The notes: generated from the sequence alone by a model not told the origin. A stretch of 64,000 nt of DNA from an uncultured Polaribacter sp. (GCF_947495205.1 NZ_CANLXV010000010.1:1-64000), one strand, 5' to 3'; numbered from the stretch's first letter, positions 35,384 to 45,732 are shown. Numbers and translations: made by a program.

Positions 35384-36268
35384 ATGACACATAAAGCAGG
35401 TTTTGTAAATATTATTGGGAATCCAAACGTTGGTAAATCAACATTAATGAATGCGTTGGTAGGCGAAAAACTATCAATTATTACCCCAAAAGCACAAACC
35501 ACAAGACATCGTATTTTAGGCATTGTAAATGATGAAAATCATCAAATTGTGTTTTCTGATACACCTGGAATTATAAAACCAGCTTATGAATTACAAACTT
35601 CTATGATGGATTTTGTAAAATCTGCCTTTGAAGACGCCGATATTTTAATTTATATGGTAGAAGTTGGCGAAAAAGAATTAAAGAATGAAGCTTTTTTCAA
35701 TAGAATAATTCATAGTGAAATACCCATTATTCTCTTATTAAATAAAATTGATAAATCTTCTCAAGAACAAGTAGAAGAAAAAATTGAATACTGGAAAAAC
35801 AAGGTACCCAATGCAGATGTTTTTGTAATTTCTGCACTAGAAGGTTTTAATATTTCTGCGGTTTTTGAAAAAATAAAAGCCTTATTACCAGAAGGACCAG
35901 CTTTTTATCCTAAAGACCAGTTAACAGACAAACCCGAACGTTTTTTTGTAAACGAAAAAATTAGAGAGAAAATTCTAATACATTACAAAAAAGAAATTCC
36001 TTATTCTGTAGAAGTGGAAACTGAAGAATTTATAGAAGAAGAAAATATTGTTAAAATTCGCTCTGTAATTATGGTAGAAAGAGACACCCAAAAAGGTATA
36101 ATTATAGGCCATAAGGGAACTGCTATTAAAAGAGTTGGTGCAGAAGCTAGAAAAGATTTAGAAAAATTCTTTGAGAAAAAAGTATTTATAGAACTTTTTG
36201 TAAAAGTGAATAAAAATTGGCGAAGCGATAAAAACCAACTGAAACGATTTGGCTATCATCAAAAATAA
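35384..36268 (+). CDS. era: GTPase Era
   Basis: 294 residues. The GTPase domain has GNPNVGKST (12-20), the switch region TTRHRILG, DTPG (57-60) and NKID, followed by a C-terminal KH domain (IIIGHKGTAIKRVGAEARKD). Era binds the 3' end of 16S rRNA and helps mature the 30S subunit. Length is normal. It appears leaderless or nearly so, with its own promoter just after tRNA-fMet. Confidence 0.97.
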   Translation: MTHKAGFVNIIGNPNVGKSTLMNALVGEKLSIITPKAQTTRHRILGIVNDENHQIVFSDTPGIIKPAYELQTSMMDFVKSAFEDADILIYMVEVGEKELKNEAFFNRIIHSEIPIILLLNKIDKSSQEQVEEKIEYWKNKVPNADVFVISALEGFNISAVFEKIKALLPEGPAFYPKDQLTDKPERFFVNEKIREKILIHYKKEIPYSVEVETEEFIEEENIVKIRSVIMVERDTQKGIIIGHKGTAIKRVGAEARKDLEKFFEKKVFIELFVKVNKNWRSDKNQLKRFGYHQK

Positions 36269-36277
36269 AATTTTATA

Positions 36278-36796
36278 CTAAATATTCGCCATCATAAATT
36301 CGTGTAACTTTTTCATTTGTAATTTGCCTGTATCTTTTCCTATTTTACCTAAAAAATAGAGTAAAATCCAGATTAAAGGTAAGACGATAATCATTATTAA
36401 AGGAAAAACCAAAGGTTCTTTTAAAGACATTTTAGTGTATAACAAAACACAAAATCCTAAAAAAGAAATTGCGATTATAAAATGAACGAACATAAAAAGT
36501 GTCCAAACTTGTGGTTTAGGACCAAAAAGACCTTTTAATTCAGTTGAATTATCTTCATTTTCCAAAATTTCTAAATGCAGTTGTGGAGACCAAAAATTTT
36601 CGTCTTTCTTAGAAACAGAAATAAAAACATGGTTATCTACAACAGAACCTCTAAAAGTATTTTTATCACTTTTTAAAACTTCAGAAAAACCATTTAATAA
36701 TTGTTGTTGATTTTTTTCTAAAAGAATTGAAAAACGAGGTCTTAAAAACAGTTCGCTATTTCTTTTTTCTATAGAAAGTTGCTTTTTATTATTCAT
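36278..36796 (-). CDS. Membrane protein of unknown function
   Basis: 172 residues. An N-terminal soluble domain of about 95 residues (RPRFSILLEKNQQQLLNGF, with strand-rich continuation) is followed by two transmembrane helices (about 98-120 and 127-149) and a short basic tail. It lies between era and der but on the other strand, 9 nt from the era stop. Relatives occur next to era/der in flavobacteria, as far as I recall. No function is known. Confidence 0.65.
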   Translation of the reverse strand: MNNKKQLSIEKRNSELFLRPRFSILLEKNQQQLLNGFSEVLKSDKNTFRGSVVDNHVFISVSKKDENFWSPQLHLEILENEDNSTELKGLFGPKPQVWTLFMFVHFIIAISFLGFCVLLYTKMSLKEPLVFPLIMIIVLPLIWILLYFLGKIGKDTGKLQMKKLHEFMMANI

Positions 36797-36851
36797 AAAT
36801 TATGCATTTAGAAGTCTTTCAATTTACAATAAATTATCGTTGAGTTAATTG

Positions 36852-36859
36852 TATCTTTG
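36852..36859 (+). promoter_or_regulatory. -7 element of der
   Basis: TATCTTTG, an exact TAnnTTTG match, 18 nt before the der ATG at 36878. It overlaps a possible upstream TTG start (36857), which argues against that start. Confidence 0.55.
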
Positions 36860-36877
36860 CAAAAAATATCAACCAAA

Positions 36878-38188
36878 ATGAATAGTATTGTAGCCATTGT
36901 AGGAAGACCAAATGTAGGAAAATCGACACTTTTTAACAGATTGGTGCAAAGAAGAGAAGCTATTGTAGATTCTGTAAGCGGTGTTACAAGAGACAGGCAT
37001 TATGGAAAATCTGATTGGAACGGAAAAGATTTTTCTGTAATAGATACTGGTGGTTATGCCATTGGTTCTGATGATATTTTTGAAGAAGAAATTAGAAAAC
37101 AAGTAGCTTTAGCTATTGAAGAAGCAGATATTATTGTTTTTGTAGTTGATGTTGAAGAAGGCATAACACCTATGGATGCTGAAGTTGCCAAATTACTTAG
37201 AAAAGTAAAAAAACCAATTTTTGTTACTGTTAATAAGGTAGATAATGCCATGCGAGAAGCAGATGCAGTAGAGTTTTACAACCTTGGTTTGGGAGATTAT
37301 CATACAATTTCTTCTATTAATGGAAGTGGAACTGGAGATTTATTAGATGCTTTGGTTGTAGAAATGCCAGAACCAGAACCTGTAGATTTAGAAAAAGATG
37401 AACTACCAAGATTTGCTGTAGTTGGTAGACCAAACGCAGGGAAATCTTCTTTTATAAATGCTTTAATTGGCGAAGACAGAAACATAGTTACCAATATTGC
37501 TGGTACAACTAGAGACTCTATAGATACCAAATACAACCGTTTTGGTTTCGATTTTAATCTGGTAGATACAGCAGGAATCCGCAAAAAATCTAAAGTTAAA
37601 GAAGATTTAGAGTTTTACTCTGTAATGCGTGCTGTGCGTTCTATTGAATATTCTGATGTTATTATTTTAGTGGTAGACGCCACAAGAGGTTTTGAAGGAC
37701 AAGATCAAAATATTTTCTGGTTGGCAGAAAAAAATAGAAAAGGTGTTGTTGTACTAATTAATAAGTGGGATTTAATTGAAAAAGAAACCAACACCATGCG
37801 AGATTTTGAAGCCATGGTAAAAAAACAAATAGAACCTTTTACAGATGTGCCAATTGTTTTTATTTCTGCCTTAACAAAACAACGTTTGTTTAAAGCTATA
37901 GAAACTGCTGTTGAAGTTTTTGAAAAAAGAAAAAAGAAAATACCAACTAGCAAACTAAACGATGCCATGTTAGATTTGGTTAAAAGCTATCCACCACCAG
38001 CAACTAAAGGAAAATTTGTAAAAATAAAATACTGTATGCAATTGCCTACACAAACGCCGCAGTTTGCCTTTTTCTGTAATTTACCTCAATACGTTAGGGA
38101 TCCTTACAAACGCTTTTTAGAAAATAAACTAAGAGAAATTTACGATTTTTCTGGTGTGCCCATTACCATTTATTTTAGACAGAAATAA
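36878..38188 (+). CDS. der: Ribosome assembly GTPase Der
   Basis: 436 residues with two tandem GTPase domains (first GRPNVGKST near 9-17, second GRPNAGKSS in the middle; DTGGY and DTAGI as G3; NKVD and NKWD as G4) and a C-terminal KH-like domain. Der acts in 50S subunit assembly. The ATG at 36878 gives the standard N-terminus [16 protein letters not shown]; a TTG seven codons upstream lies within the promoter element. Confidence 0.97.
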   Translation: MNSIVAIVGRPNVGKSTLFNRLVQRREAIVDSVSGVTRDRHYGKSDWNGKDFSVIDTGGYAIGSDDIFEEEIRKQVALAIEEADIIVFVVDVEEGITPMDAEVAKLLRKVKKPIFVTVNKVDNAMREADAVEFYNLGLGDYHTISSINGSGTGDLLDALVVEMPEPEPVDLEKDELPRFAVVGRPNAGKSSFINALIGEDRNIVTNIAGTTRDSIDTKYNRFGFDFNLVDTAGIRKKSKVKEDLEFYSVMRAVRSIEYSDVIILVVDATRGFEGQDQNIFWLAEKNRKGVVVLINKWDLIEKETNTMRDFEAMVKKQIEPFTDVPIVFISALTKQRLFKAIETAVEVFEKRKKKIPTSKLNDAMLDLVKSYPPPATKGKFVKIKYCMQLPTQTPQFAFFCNLPQYVRDPYKRFLENKLREIYDFSGVPITIYFRQK

Positions 38189-38253
38189 TTTTTTAACGTA
38201 AGTTTACTTCTGTTTTAAAGACTAATAATTTACAATTTTGTAAATTGTGACAT

Positions 38254-40641
38254 ATGAAAAGTTTTATCAACCAGAAAATTACGAATCAGGAATTACCATT
38301 ACAATTAAACATCTCTTTTAATAAGGTATATCACCTTTTTAAAAAATATGCAAATCCTGTTTTAAAAAAACACCCATTTCACTCGGCTGCGAATGAAATG
38401 ATAAAACTTTTTGAAGAAAACCCTGAATTTAAAGATGGCTTTTCTGATTATACTTTATTGGATAAGCATAAAGATAAAATTGATTTAATTTTAGATCCAC
38501 TTTTCCCAGAAGCACTGCAATTAAACGAAATTAAAGCGGCAAGTATTCCTTTTTCTTTTACTTCTTTTCGGTTTTCTAAACGCTTTCAAAATATACTAAA
38601 CAATGCAGGTAAAGATTATGAATTTTCTGTAAGAAATTTTGAAGATGAAAGCATGTATATTATGGCATGTACTTTTATTTTAAGTACCTTTTATGGTTAT
38701 TCAGTAGATGTAAAAAGACCTTTTTATTTTGATATTCCAGACAAAAACACTGGAACAATGAAATACTATAGAGCTGCTTTTAATGCAGATTTTTCTGAAA
38801 TTACACCAACTGCAAACGCTCCTAAAATTACCAAAGATGACTTTAATACGCTTTTAAACAATTTTGAAGACATTAAAGTTTGGAAAGAAAAATTTCCGCC
38901 AAATAGTTATATTTTTAAAGGTTTTGGCATCATAAACTTATTTGATGTTACTTCAGAAGAAATGCTATCTGCCATAAAGGCAAATTTATTAAGTGGTGGA
39001 GATCAATTAATTTACAAATTACAAAATAACCTAAGAGACTTTTATAGCCTACAAGACTTAAAACTAGGCTATTCTATTTTTGATAATATTAATAACAAAC
39101 TCTGCGAAACTGTTCTTAACAATTCTAATAGTATTATTTTAAGCAAAAAAGAAAGTATAGACTGTTCTTCAGATTATTTTTGTCATACAATTATACAAAA
39201 GGTATTTCAAGAACACGAAACCTACGTAATATCAGATTTAGAAGAATACGGCAAAGCAACAGGAGAAAACAAATTTTATCAGAATTTAAAAAACGCTTGC
39301 ATTAACAGTATCATTTTAATCCCAATACCTGCAAACAAAAACAACGATTTAGCTTTATTAGAAATTGCAGCACAAAAAGCATATGCTTTAAACTCTGTAA
39401 ATATTACAAAACTTAAAGATATTATTCCTGTTTTTAAAGCTGCGGCAAAAAGAACTTCCGAAGAAAGACAAAATATTTTAGAAGCTACAATACAAGAAAA
39501 TTATACAGCTATACATAATTCTGTAAAATGGCGTTTTTATGAAGCCGCAGAAAAATTTCATGCAGAAAAACAAGCAAATGAAAATGCCAATTTAGAAGAA
39601 ATTGTATTTAATAATGTTTATCCGCTTTTTGGACAAAGTGATATTAAAGGCTCTTCTTTGGCAAGAAATATTGCAATTCAAGAAGATTTAACCACACAAT
39701 TAACCCTTGCCATAAGTGTTTTAAAAGATGCTTGTAAAACAGAAAAACTACCCATTTATAATGAGTTAATGTTTAGGGTTGCTACCTTTTTAAAGGAAGT
39801 TAAAAATGGTTTAAATGCTGGTGATGAAGTAACTATTTTAGACTTTTTACAAAGAGAAATCTATCCCGTTTTTAAACATATAAAAGACCTTAACAGCAAT
39901 TTATCTAAAAAAGTAAACACCTACATGCAGCGTTTAGACAAAAAGCTACAAGTAGTTTATGAAAAACGGAAAGAATATGAGCAAAGTGTTACCATTATCA
40001 ATGAAAAATTAGCAAAATATATAGATAACAAACAAAAAGAAGCGCAAGAAATGTACCCGCATTATTTTGAGCGTTACAAAACAGATGGTGTAGAATTTAA
40101 CATGTATATAGGGCAATCTATTGCCAATAAAAAACCTTTTGATGAGCTCTATTTATACAACTTAAGGTTGTGGCAATTACAAACCATTTGCGAAATGGAA
40201 AATATTGCATTTTCTTTAAAAGATAGTTTAAAACACCCTTTAAGAATTGCTTCTTTAATATTGGTACAAAGCAATCCTATGGCAATTAAATTTAGGATGG
40301 ATGAGAAACAATTTGATGTAGACGGTGCTTACAACATTCGTTACGAAATTATAAAAAAGAGAATTGATAAAGCCAACATTAAAGGCACAAAAGAAAGAGT
40401 TACACAACCAGGTAAAATTGCCATTATTTATTCGCAAGACAAAGATGCTGTAGAATATATAAAGTACATTAATTTTTTACAATCTAAAAAACAACTAGGT
40501 AAAATTGAATTCTTAGAATTAGAAGATTTACAAGGTGTTGCTGGTTTAAAAGCACTACGCGTGGCAATAATTTATCAAAAAAACTTTGATACCCAAAAAA
40601 CCATTACGCTAACAGACTTATTAAAGCAGATTGAAGCTTAA
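38254..40641 (+). CDS. Large conserved flavobacterial protein, GAF-type
   Basis: 795 residues, cytoplasmic, mostly helical. I know relatives as 'GAF domain-containing protein' in flavobacteria, but I cannot point to diagnostic GAF residues; a GAF-like core may lie around residues 270-400 (DCSSDYFCHTIIQKVFQEH, IILIPIP). A coiled coil near 560-610 (MQRLDKKLQVVYEKRKEYEQ) follows. It ends convergently with the HD-Pycsar-effector gene, and the two stop codons share TTAA. The pairing may reflect a signalling function. Confidence 0.6.
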   Translation: MKSFINQKITNQELPLQLNISFNKVYHLFKKYANPVLKKHPFHSAANEMIKLFEENPEFKDGFSDYTLLDKHKDKIDLILDPLFPEALQLNEIKAASIPFSFTSFRFSKRFQNILNNAGKDYEFSVRNFEDESMYIMACTFILSTFYGYSVDVKRPFYFDIPDKNTGTMKYYRAAFNADFSEITPTANAPKITKDDFNTLLNNFEDIKVWKEKFPPNSYIFKGFGIINLFDVTSEEMLSAIKANLLSGGDQLIYKLQNNLRDFYSLQDLKLGYSIFDNINNKLCETVLNNSNSIILSKKESIDCSSDYFCHTIIQKVFQEHETYVISDLEEYGKATGENKFYQNLKNACINSIILIPIPANKNNDLALLEIAAQKAYALNSVNITKLKDIIPVFKAAAKRTSEERQNILEATIQENYTAIHNSVKWRFYEAAEKFHAEKQANENANLEEIVFNNVYPLFGQSDIKGSSLARNIAIQEDLTTQLTLAISVLKDACKTEKLPIYNELMFRVATFLKEVKNGLNAGDEVTILDFLQREIYPVFKHIKDLNSNLSKKVNTYMQRLDKKLQVVYEKRKEYEQSVTIINEKLAKYIDNKQKEAQEMYPHYFERYKTDGVEFNMYIGQSIANKKPFDELYLYNLRLWQLQTICEMENIAFSLKDSLKHPLRIASLILVQSNPMAIKFRMDEKQFDVDGAYNIRYEIIKKRIDKANIKGTKERVTQPGKIAIIYSQDKDAVEYIKYINFLQSKKQLGKIEFLELEDLQGVAGLKALRVAIIYQKNFDTQKTITLTDLLKQIEA

Positions 40642-41840
40642 ATAAGAATTCCTTGAGATTTAAAAGAAATTCCAAAAGCAATTACACTAGCTATTATACC
40701 AATCATAAAAACTGTATAGGTGATTCTTAAGATTTTGTATTTTCTATTTAAAACCAAACCTAAAAAATACAAATCTTTGGTAAGTGAACCATACAAATAA
40801 TCTTTATCTGTCATCATTTCTGAGATTCCCCATTCAAAATCTTTTAGTTGCATTTGATGAAAATTACCAAAAAACAATAAATTTACTTTTTTATTAGCCA
40901 CATCTTCCTTAGAAAATTTACCTTGAGTTACATTGGGTCTTGTAGCAACTATAGATAAAATGATAGAAGTTACCGTAAAAAATATAAAAATTATAGTAGG
41001 TACTAGTAAATGAGCGTTTGACGGATTGTCTAATTTTGGCAATAAATTAGACAGTGCCAAAGAAACAATAATTGCATTTACAGAAAGCAAAATATTGGCT
41101 TTGGTATCTGCAATATTACTTAAAGTCATGTGGTTTTTAAGCGCCACTCTAAACATAGTTTCTACACCTCTTTCTGGCACATTACTTTTATTTTTTTTAA
41201 GGTCTAAAGCTACTTTTTTTTGTTTTAGTTTTTTGCTTTCCTTTTTTAAATTCTTTTTAGCTTTTAATAATCTTGCTAAATTTTTTTCTTTTCCTTTACT
41301 CCAGTTTTTTAACGCGAAATCTGTATAATAGCGATGTTTATTGGTTAAAAAAGACAAATTAACAGCCAACCATTCTGTATTTGTATACTTTTTACCCAAA
41401 GAAAGTTCCCATTCTTCTCTTAAGAGTGAAGCTAACGCTGTGTATTTCTTTTTTGCCAAATGCGCTGTATCTGCATCTTTAATTATTTCTTCTAAAGTAT
41501 TTTTTGGCAATACATTTACCTTAGTTGCCAAAATAATTTCTGAAATTTCTGAAATTCGTGATTGACTAAGTTTCTTATTTTCCAGAAAAATATGCGCAAT
41601 TTTCACGCTTTCATCTTCGTGATTATCACAACTAACTACATAACCCACATCGTGAAACCATGCAGCAATTTCTAAATTTTCTTTGGTTTCTTGTGCTAAA
41701 TCTAAACTTGCAGCAATTTCTGCTGTATACTCCACTACTCTTTGCGTATGCGCCAAATTATGATACAAATATTTTGAATCTAATTTTTCATTTAATAATG
41801 ACAAAACATACAATTCTACTGCTTTAATTACTGCGCTCAT
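40638..41840 (-). CDS. HD phosphohydrolase fused to a Pycsar-effector (PycTM) domain
   Basis: 400 residues from the ATG at 41840; the longer frame adds nine unlikely residues. N-terminal HD domain: H27 and H31 (YHNLAH), H63-D64 (AAWFHDVGY) and a distal D near 125 (IKDADTAHL), a complete metal site. A basic linker follows, then the membrane domain with RVALKNHMTLSNIADTKAN and ILLSVNAIIVSLAL and three or so helices, which matches the 2TM effector family of Pycsar (DUF5706). It could turn over a nucleotide signal and sense it in one chain. No cyclase gene is nearby. Confidence 0.82.
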   Translation of the reverse strand: MSAVIKAVELYVLSLLNEKLDSKYLYHNLAHTQRVVEYTAEIAASLDLAQETKENLEIAAWFHDVGYVVSCDNHEDESVKIAHIFLENKKLSQSRISEISEIILATKVNVLPKNTLEEIIKDADTAHLAKKKYTALASLLREEWELSLGKKYTNTEWLAVNLSFLTNKHRYYTDFALKNWSKGKEKNLARLLKAKKNLKKESKKLKQKKVALDLKKNKSNVPERGVETMFRVALKNHMTLSNIADTKANILLSVNAIIVSLALSNLLPKLDNPSNAHLLVPTIIFIFFTVTSIILSIVATRPNVTQGKFSKEDVANKKVNLLFFGNFHQMQLKDFEWGISEMMTDKDYLYGSLTKDLYFLGLVLNRKYKILRITYTVFMIGIIASVIAFGISFKSQGILI

Positions 41841-41993
41841 TGGGTAAATTTTAACAAAAATAAACAATTAAAACGGTTTACTTTATTTTCATATTTGTCG
41901 TAAATTTAGGTATTGTTATCAAAAAACAATAAAAACAAATTTTAAAAGCCTTTTTTGGCATTTTTTACATAAAAAATAAGATAAAGCGATACT

Positions 41994-42440
41994 ATGTTAA
42001 CTTGGAAAGAGATTATACATTTTGCGAGTAAGGGAAATCCTACACCAGATAAAATACTAGAAAAATCAGAAACAGAATGGAAAGCCTTATTAACACCTGA
42101 ACAATTTAGAATTACAAGGTTAAAAGGCACAGAAAGACCACATTCTGGTGCACTCTGTTCTATTTACGATGAAGGGCAATACAACTGCGTTTGTTGCCAA
42201 ACCCCTTTATTTGATTCTACTATAAAATTTAATTCTAGCTCTGGTTGGCCAAGTTTTACACAACCTATTAAAGAAAACGCTATAAAATATCACAAAGATA
42301 TTTCTTATGGTATCGTAAGAGTAGAAGTTTTATGCAATACTTGTGATGCTCATTTAGGACATGTTTTTCCAGATGGACCAAAACCAAGTGGTTTGCGCTA
42401 TTGCATAAATTCTGAATCTATGACTTTACAAGGAGTTTAA
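41994..42440 (+). CDS. msrB: Peptide-methionine (R)-S-oxide reductase
   Basis: 148 residues. Two CxxC zinc pairs (CVCC and CNTC), the GWPSF motif (FNSSSGWPSFTQP) and the catalytic cysteine in GLRYCINSESM. It repairs the R-epimer of oxidised methionine. First of a redox-repair run: msrA follows after 25 nt. Confidence 0.95.
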   Translation: MLTWKEIIHFASKGNPTPDKILEKSETEWKALLTPEQFRITRLKGTERPHSGALCSIYDEGQYNCVCCQTPLFDSTIKFNSSSGWPSFTQPIKENAIKYHKDISYGIVRVEVLCNTCDAHLGHVFPDGPKPSGLRYCINSESMTLQGV

Positions 42441-42465
42441 ACCGCTTGTTAATACAAACAAAAAA

Positions 42466-43008
42466 ATGGAAAAAAACATACAAGTAGCCACTTTAGGAGG
42501 TGGTTGTTTTTGGTGCACAGAAGCTGTATTTCAAGAAGTAAAAGGTGTAGAAAAAGTAGTTTCTGGTTATGCTGGTGGCAATGCTCCTGGCAAACCAACA
42601 TATAGAGAAATTTGCTCTGGTTTAACGGGCCATGCAGAAGTTATTCAAATTACTTTTAATGCAAATATAATTTCTTTTGAAGATATCTTGGTTATTTTTA
42701 TGACCACACATGACCCAACAACATTAAACAGACAAGGTGCAGATAGAGGTACACAATACAGATCTGTTATTTTTTATCATAATGCACTACAAAAACAAAT
42801 TTCTGAAGAAGTTTTAAAACAAATTCAGGTGTATTATAAAGATGTAATTGTAACAGAATTAAGTGCATTGCCAATTTTTTACGAGGCAGAAGAAGAACAT
42901 CAAAATTACTACAGACAAAATTCAGAGCAAGGTTATTGCAGTTATGTTATTGCTCCAAAACTCTCTAAACTTAGACAGTTACATGCAGATAAATTAATTG
43001 CAAATTAG
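42466..43008 (+). CDS. msrA: Peptide-methionine (S)-S-oxide reductase
   Basis: 180 residues. The catalytic motif GGGCFWCTEA (residues 11-20), VSGYAGG, and DRGTQYRSVIFYH, EEEHQNYY are all canonical. It repairs the S-epimer of methionine sulfoxide using thioredoxin. It pairs with MsrB just upstream. Confidence 0.96.
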   Translation: MEKNIQVATLGGGCFWCTEAVFQEVKGVEKVVSGYAGGNAPGKPTYREICSGLTGHAEVIQITFNANIISFEDILVIFMTTHDPTTLNRQGADRGTQYRSVIFYHNALQKQISEEVLKQIQVYYKDVIVTELSALPIFYEAEEEHQNYYRQNSEQGYCSYVIAPKLSKLRQLHADKLIAN

Positions 43009-43093
43009 AAAAACAGTAATTTTAAAATTCACAAAAATCTTTAAAACAATCAAATACATTAGTTTTAAAAATTTCTAAAAGAAAGCTCTATTT

Positions 43094-44653
43094 ATGATAA
43101 AACTGAACATAAAAGATACTTTTACACAAGAATTGCCTGCAGATGCAAATCTAGAAAATACGAGAAGACAAGTTGAAGAAGCTGTTTTTTCTTATGCAAA
43201 TCCAAAGAAAACCAAAGCACCAAAAGTGTTACACGTTTCTACAGAAATGTCAGAAACATTAGGTATTTCAATAGAAGAAACCAAAAGCGATTTCTTTAAA
43301 AACATTGTTACAGGAAACGAAATATATCCAAATACAAAACCATTTGCCATGTGTTATGCTGGGCATCAATTTGGCAATTGGGCAGGACAGTTAGGAGATG
43401 GTAGAGTAATTAATTTATTTGAAATTGAACATCAAAATAAAAATTGGAAAGTACAACTAAAAGGCGCTGGAGAAACACCTTATTCTAGAACTGCGGATGG
43501 TTTAGCCGTTTTGCGATCTTCTATAAGAGAATACTTATGTGCAGAAGCAATGTTTTATTTAGGTGTGCCAACTACAAGATCTTTGTCTTTAAGTTTAACA
43601 GGAGATAAAGTTTTGCGCGATGTTTTGTACAATGGAAATCCTGCTTACGAAAAAGGTGCTATTGTTTCTAGAATTTCGCCTTCATTTTTGCGTTTTGGCA
43701 ATTTTGAAATTTTTGCGGCTAGAAATGATATCAAAAATTTAAAAATACTTACAGATTATACCATAAAACATCATTTTCCTCATTTAGGAAAACCGTCTAA
43801 AGATAATTACATTCGTTTTTTTAAAGAAGTTACAACAAGCACTTTAGAGATGATTATTCATTGGCAACGCGTTGGTTTTGTGCATGGTGTAATGAATACA
43901 GATAACATGTCTATCTTGGGTTTAACTATAGATTATGGACCTTATGGTTGGTTGGAAGGTTTCGATTTTGGCTGGACACCAAATACCACAGATCGTCAAA
44001 ATAAACGCTACAGATATGACAATCAGCCCAATATTGGACTTTGGAATTTATACCAACTTGCCAACGCTTTATATCCTTTAATTGAAGATGCTAAACCATT
44101 AGAAGAAATTTTAGAGCAATATAAAATTGATTTTCACCAAAAATCTTTTGCCATGATGAAAGCTAAATTAGGTTTATTTCAAGATGATAAAAATGACTTA
44201 GAACTCGTTCAACAATTAGAAGATGATTTGCAATTGATAGAAACAGATATGACTATTTTTTTTAGAAATCTAAGTAATTTTTCTAACACAAAAACAGCTT
44301 TTCGTCTCATAGAAAATGCTTTTTACGATGTAGCACATATTTCTGATGCCGTAAAAATGAGATGGATTTCTTGGCTTGAAAATTATGAAAACCGACTTAA
44401 AAAAGAAGTAATTTCATCCGAAGAAAGAAAAAAAAGAATGGATGCTGTAAACCCTAAATATGTTTTAAGAAATTATATGGCACAATTAGCTATTGATGAA
44501 GCTGATAAAGGAAATTACCAATTAATTGATGAATTATTTCAACTCTTAAAAAAACCATATCAAGAACAACCCGAAAATGAAAAATGGTTTGCAAAAAGAC
44601 CAGAATGGGCAAGAAATAAAGTAGGTTGCTCCATGCTATCTTGTAGTTCTTAA
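43094..44653 (+). CDS. selO: Protein adenylyltransferase SelO (YdiU)
   Basis: 519 residues. A pseudokinase-fold enzyme that transfers AMP from ATP to protein hydroxyls; it acts in redox stress. Visible motifs: GHQFGNWAGQLGDGR, VQLKGAGETPYSR, FVHGVMNTDNMSI and PKYVLRNYMAQLAI. The C-terminus ends MLSCSS, with cysteine where animal SelO has selenocysteine. It fits the msrB-msrA neighbourhood. Confidence 0.95.
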   Translation: MIKLNIKDTFTQELPADANLENTRRQVEEAVFSYANPKKTKAPKVLHVSTEMSETLGISIEETKSDFFKNIVTGNEIYPNTKPFAMCYAGHQFGNWAGQLGDGRVINLFEIEHQNKNWKVQLKGAGETPYSRTADGLAVLRSSIREYLCAEAMFYLGVPTTRSLSLSLTGDKVLRDVLYNGNPAYEKGAIVSRISPSFLRFGNFEIFAARNDIKNLKILTDYTIKHHFPHLGKPSKDNYIRFFKEVTTSTLEMIIHWQRVGFVHGVMNTDNMSILGLTIDYGPYGWLEGFDFGWTPNTTDRQNKRYRYDNQPNIGLWNLYQLANALYPLIEDAKPLEEILEQYKIDFHQKSFAMMKAKLGLFQDDKNDLELVQQLEDDLQLIETDMTIFFRNLSNFSNTKTAFRLIENAFYDVAHISDAVKMRWISWLENYENRLKKEVISSEERKKRMDAVNPKYVLRNYMAQLAIDEADKGNYQLIDELFQLLKKPYQEQPENEKWFAKRPEWARNKVGCSMLSCSS

Positions 44654-44691
44654 AAAAGAGCTAGACTAACTTTTAATAAATTAAAAACAGA

Positions 44692-44699
44692 TAAATTTG
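44692..44699 (+). promoter_or_regulatory. Possible -7 element before the aldo/keto reductase
   Basis: TAAATTTG matches TAnnTTTG, 88 nt before the ATG. No -33 element is clear. Confidence 0.35.
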
Positions 44700-44787
44700 T
44701 GGTTTTTCAAGTGAAAAAATCTAAAGATAAAAAGATTTTTTAACTACATTACATTTTCATAAAAACAACAAGTTTTAAACAAATAAT

Positions 44788-45732
44788 ATGCATTTAGGAT
44801 TAGGAACAGCAGCTTTAGGAAGACCACAATACATTAATGTGCGCTTAGAACATTGCGATAATTCTGACTTAGAAATCTTTAGAAAACAAAGTTTTAAAGT
44901 TTTAGAAGAAGCCTACAATTTAGGAATACGTTATTTTGATACTGCTCCAGGTTATGGTTTAGCAGAAAACTTATTGTTGGAATGGATACAAACAAAAAAC
45001 GATAACAGTATTAAAATTGCCACAAAATGGGGCTATACATATACTGCAAACTTTAAGAAAAATGCCAAAATACATGAAGTAAAAGAACATAGCTTAGCCA
45101 AACTAAAAGAGCAATGGCAATTTTCTAAACAATTGTTACCTTATTTAAAAGTGTATCAAATACACTCTGCTACTTTAGAAACTGGTGTTTTAGAAAACAC
45201 AGCTGTATTAAATTATTTAAGTGATTTAAAAACAAAATATAACTTAAAAATTGGCATAACCACAACAGGCACAAATCAAGTAGAAGTGATTAAAAAAGCA
45301 TTAAATATTTTTGTTGATAAAACACCTATTTTTGATGTTTTTCAGGTAACTTATAATTTTCTAGAGCAAAGTTTATTAGAAATTTCTAACGAATTAATTG
45401 CACAAAATAAAGCGCTTGTAATTAAAGAAGCGTTGGCAAATGGTAGAGTTTTAGCCAATAAAAATTACCCAAATTACCAAGAAATCTATAAATCTTTAGA
45501 AAAAATAGCCACAAAACACAAGGTTGGTACAGATGCAATTGCACTACAATTTTGCAAACAAACCATACCAAATAGCGTTGTTTTAAGTGGGGCAAGTTCT
45601 AAAACTCAATTGCAACAAAATTTAAAAACAGGTACTGTTTTACTGCTAGAAGAAGACATTGCGCTCTTAAAATCTTTTAAAGTTTTGCCAGAAATATATT
45701 GGGCAGAAAGAAAAAAACTACAATGGAATTAA
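44788..45732 (+). CDS. Aldo/keto reductase
   Basis: 314 residues, an NADPH-dependent TIM-barrel oxidoreductase. Catalytic tetrad: D in YFDTAPGYG with Y just after, K in IATKWGY, H in VYQIHSA. The substrate is unknown. The gene overlaps the divergent msrA by 10 nt, so the two are translationally linked. Confidence 0.88.
   Translation: MHLGLGTAALGRPQYINVRLEHCDNSDLEIFRKQSFKVLEEAYNLGIRYFDTAPGYGLAENLLLEWIQTKNDNSIKIATKWGYTYTANFKKNAKIHEVKEHSLAKLKEQWQFSKQLLPYLKVYQIHSATLETGVLENTAVLNYLSDLKTKYNLKIGITTTGTNQVEVIKKALNIFVDKTPIFDVFQVTYNFLEQSLLEISNELIAQNKALVIKEALANGRVLANKNYPNYQEIYKSLEKIATKHKVGTDAIALQFCKQTIPNSVVLSGASSKTQLQQNLKTGTVLLLEEDIALLKSFKVLPEIYWAERKKLQWN

Noticed and set aside
38221..38253. Palindrome AATTTACAATTTTGTAAATT before the GAF-type gene as an operator
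   Set aside because: It is AT-only apart from two bases, occurs once, and could be chance in this composition.
43094..44653. Selenocysteine in SelO
   Set aside because: The relevant codon encodes cysteine (MLSCSS) and no in-frame UGA is present.
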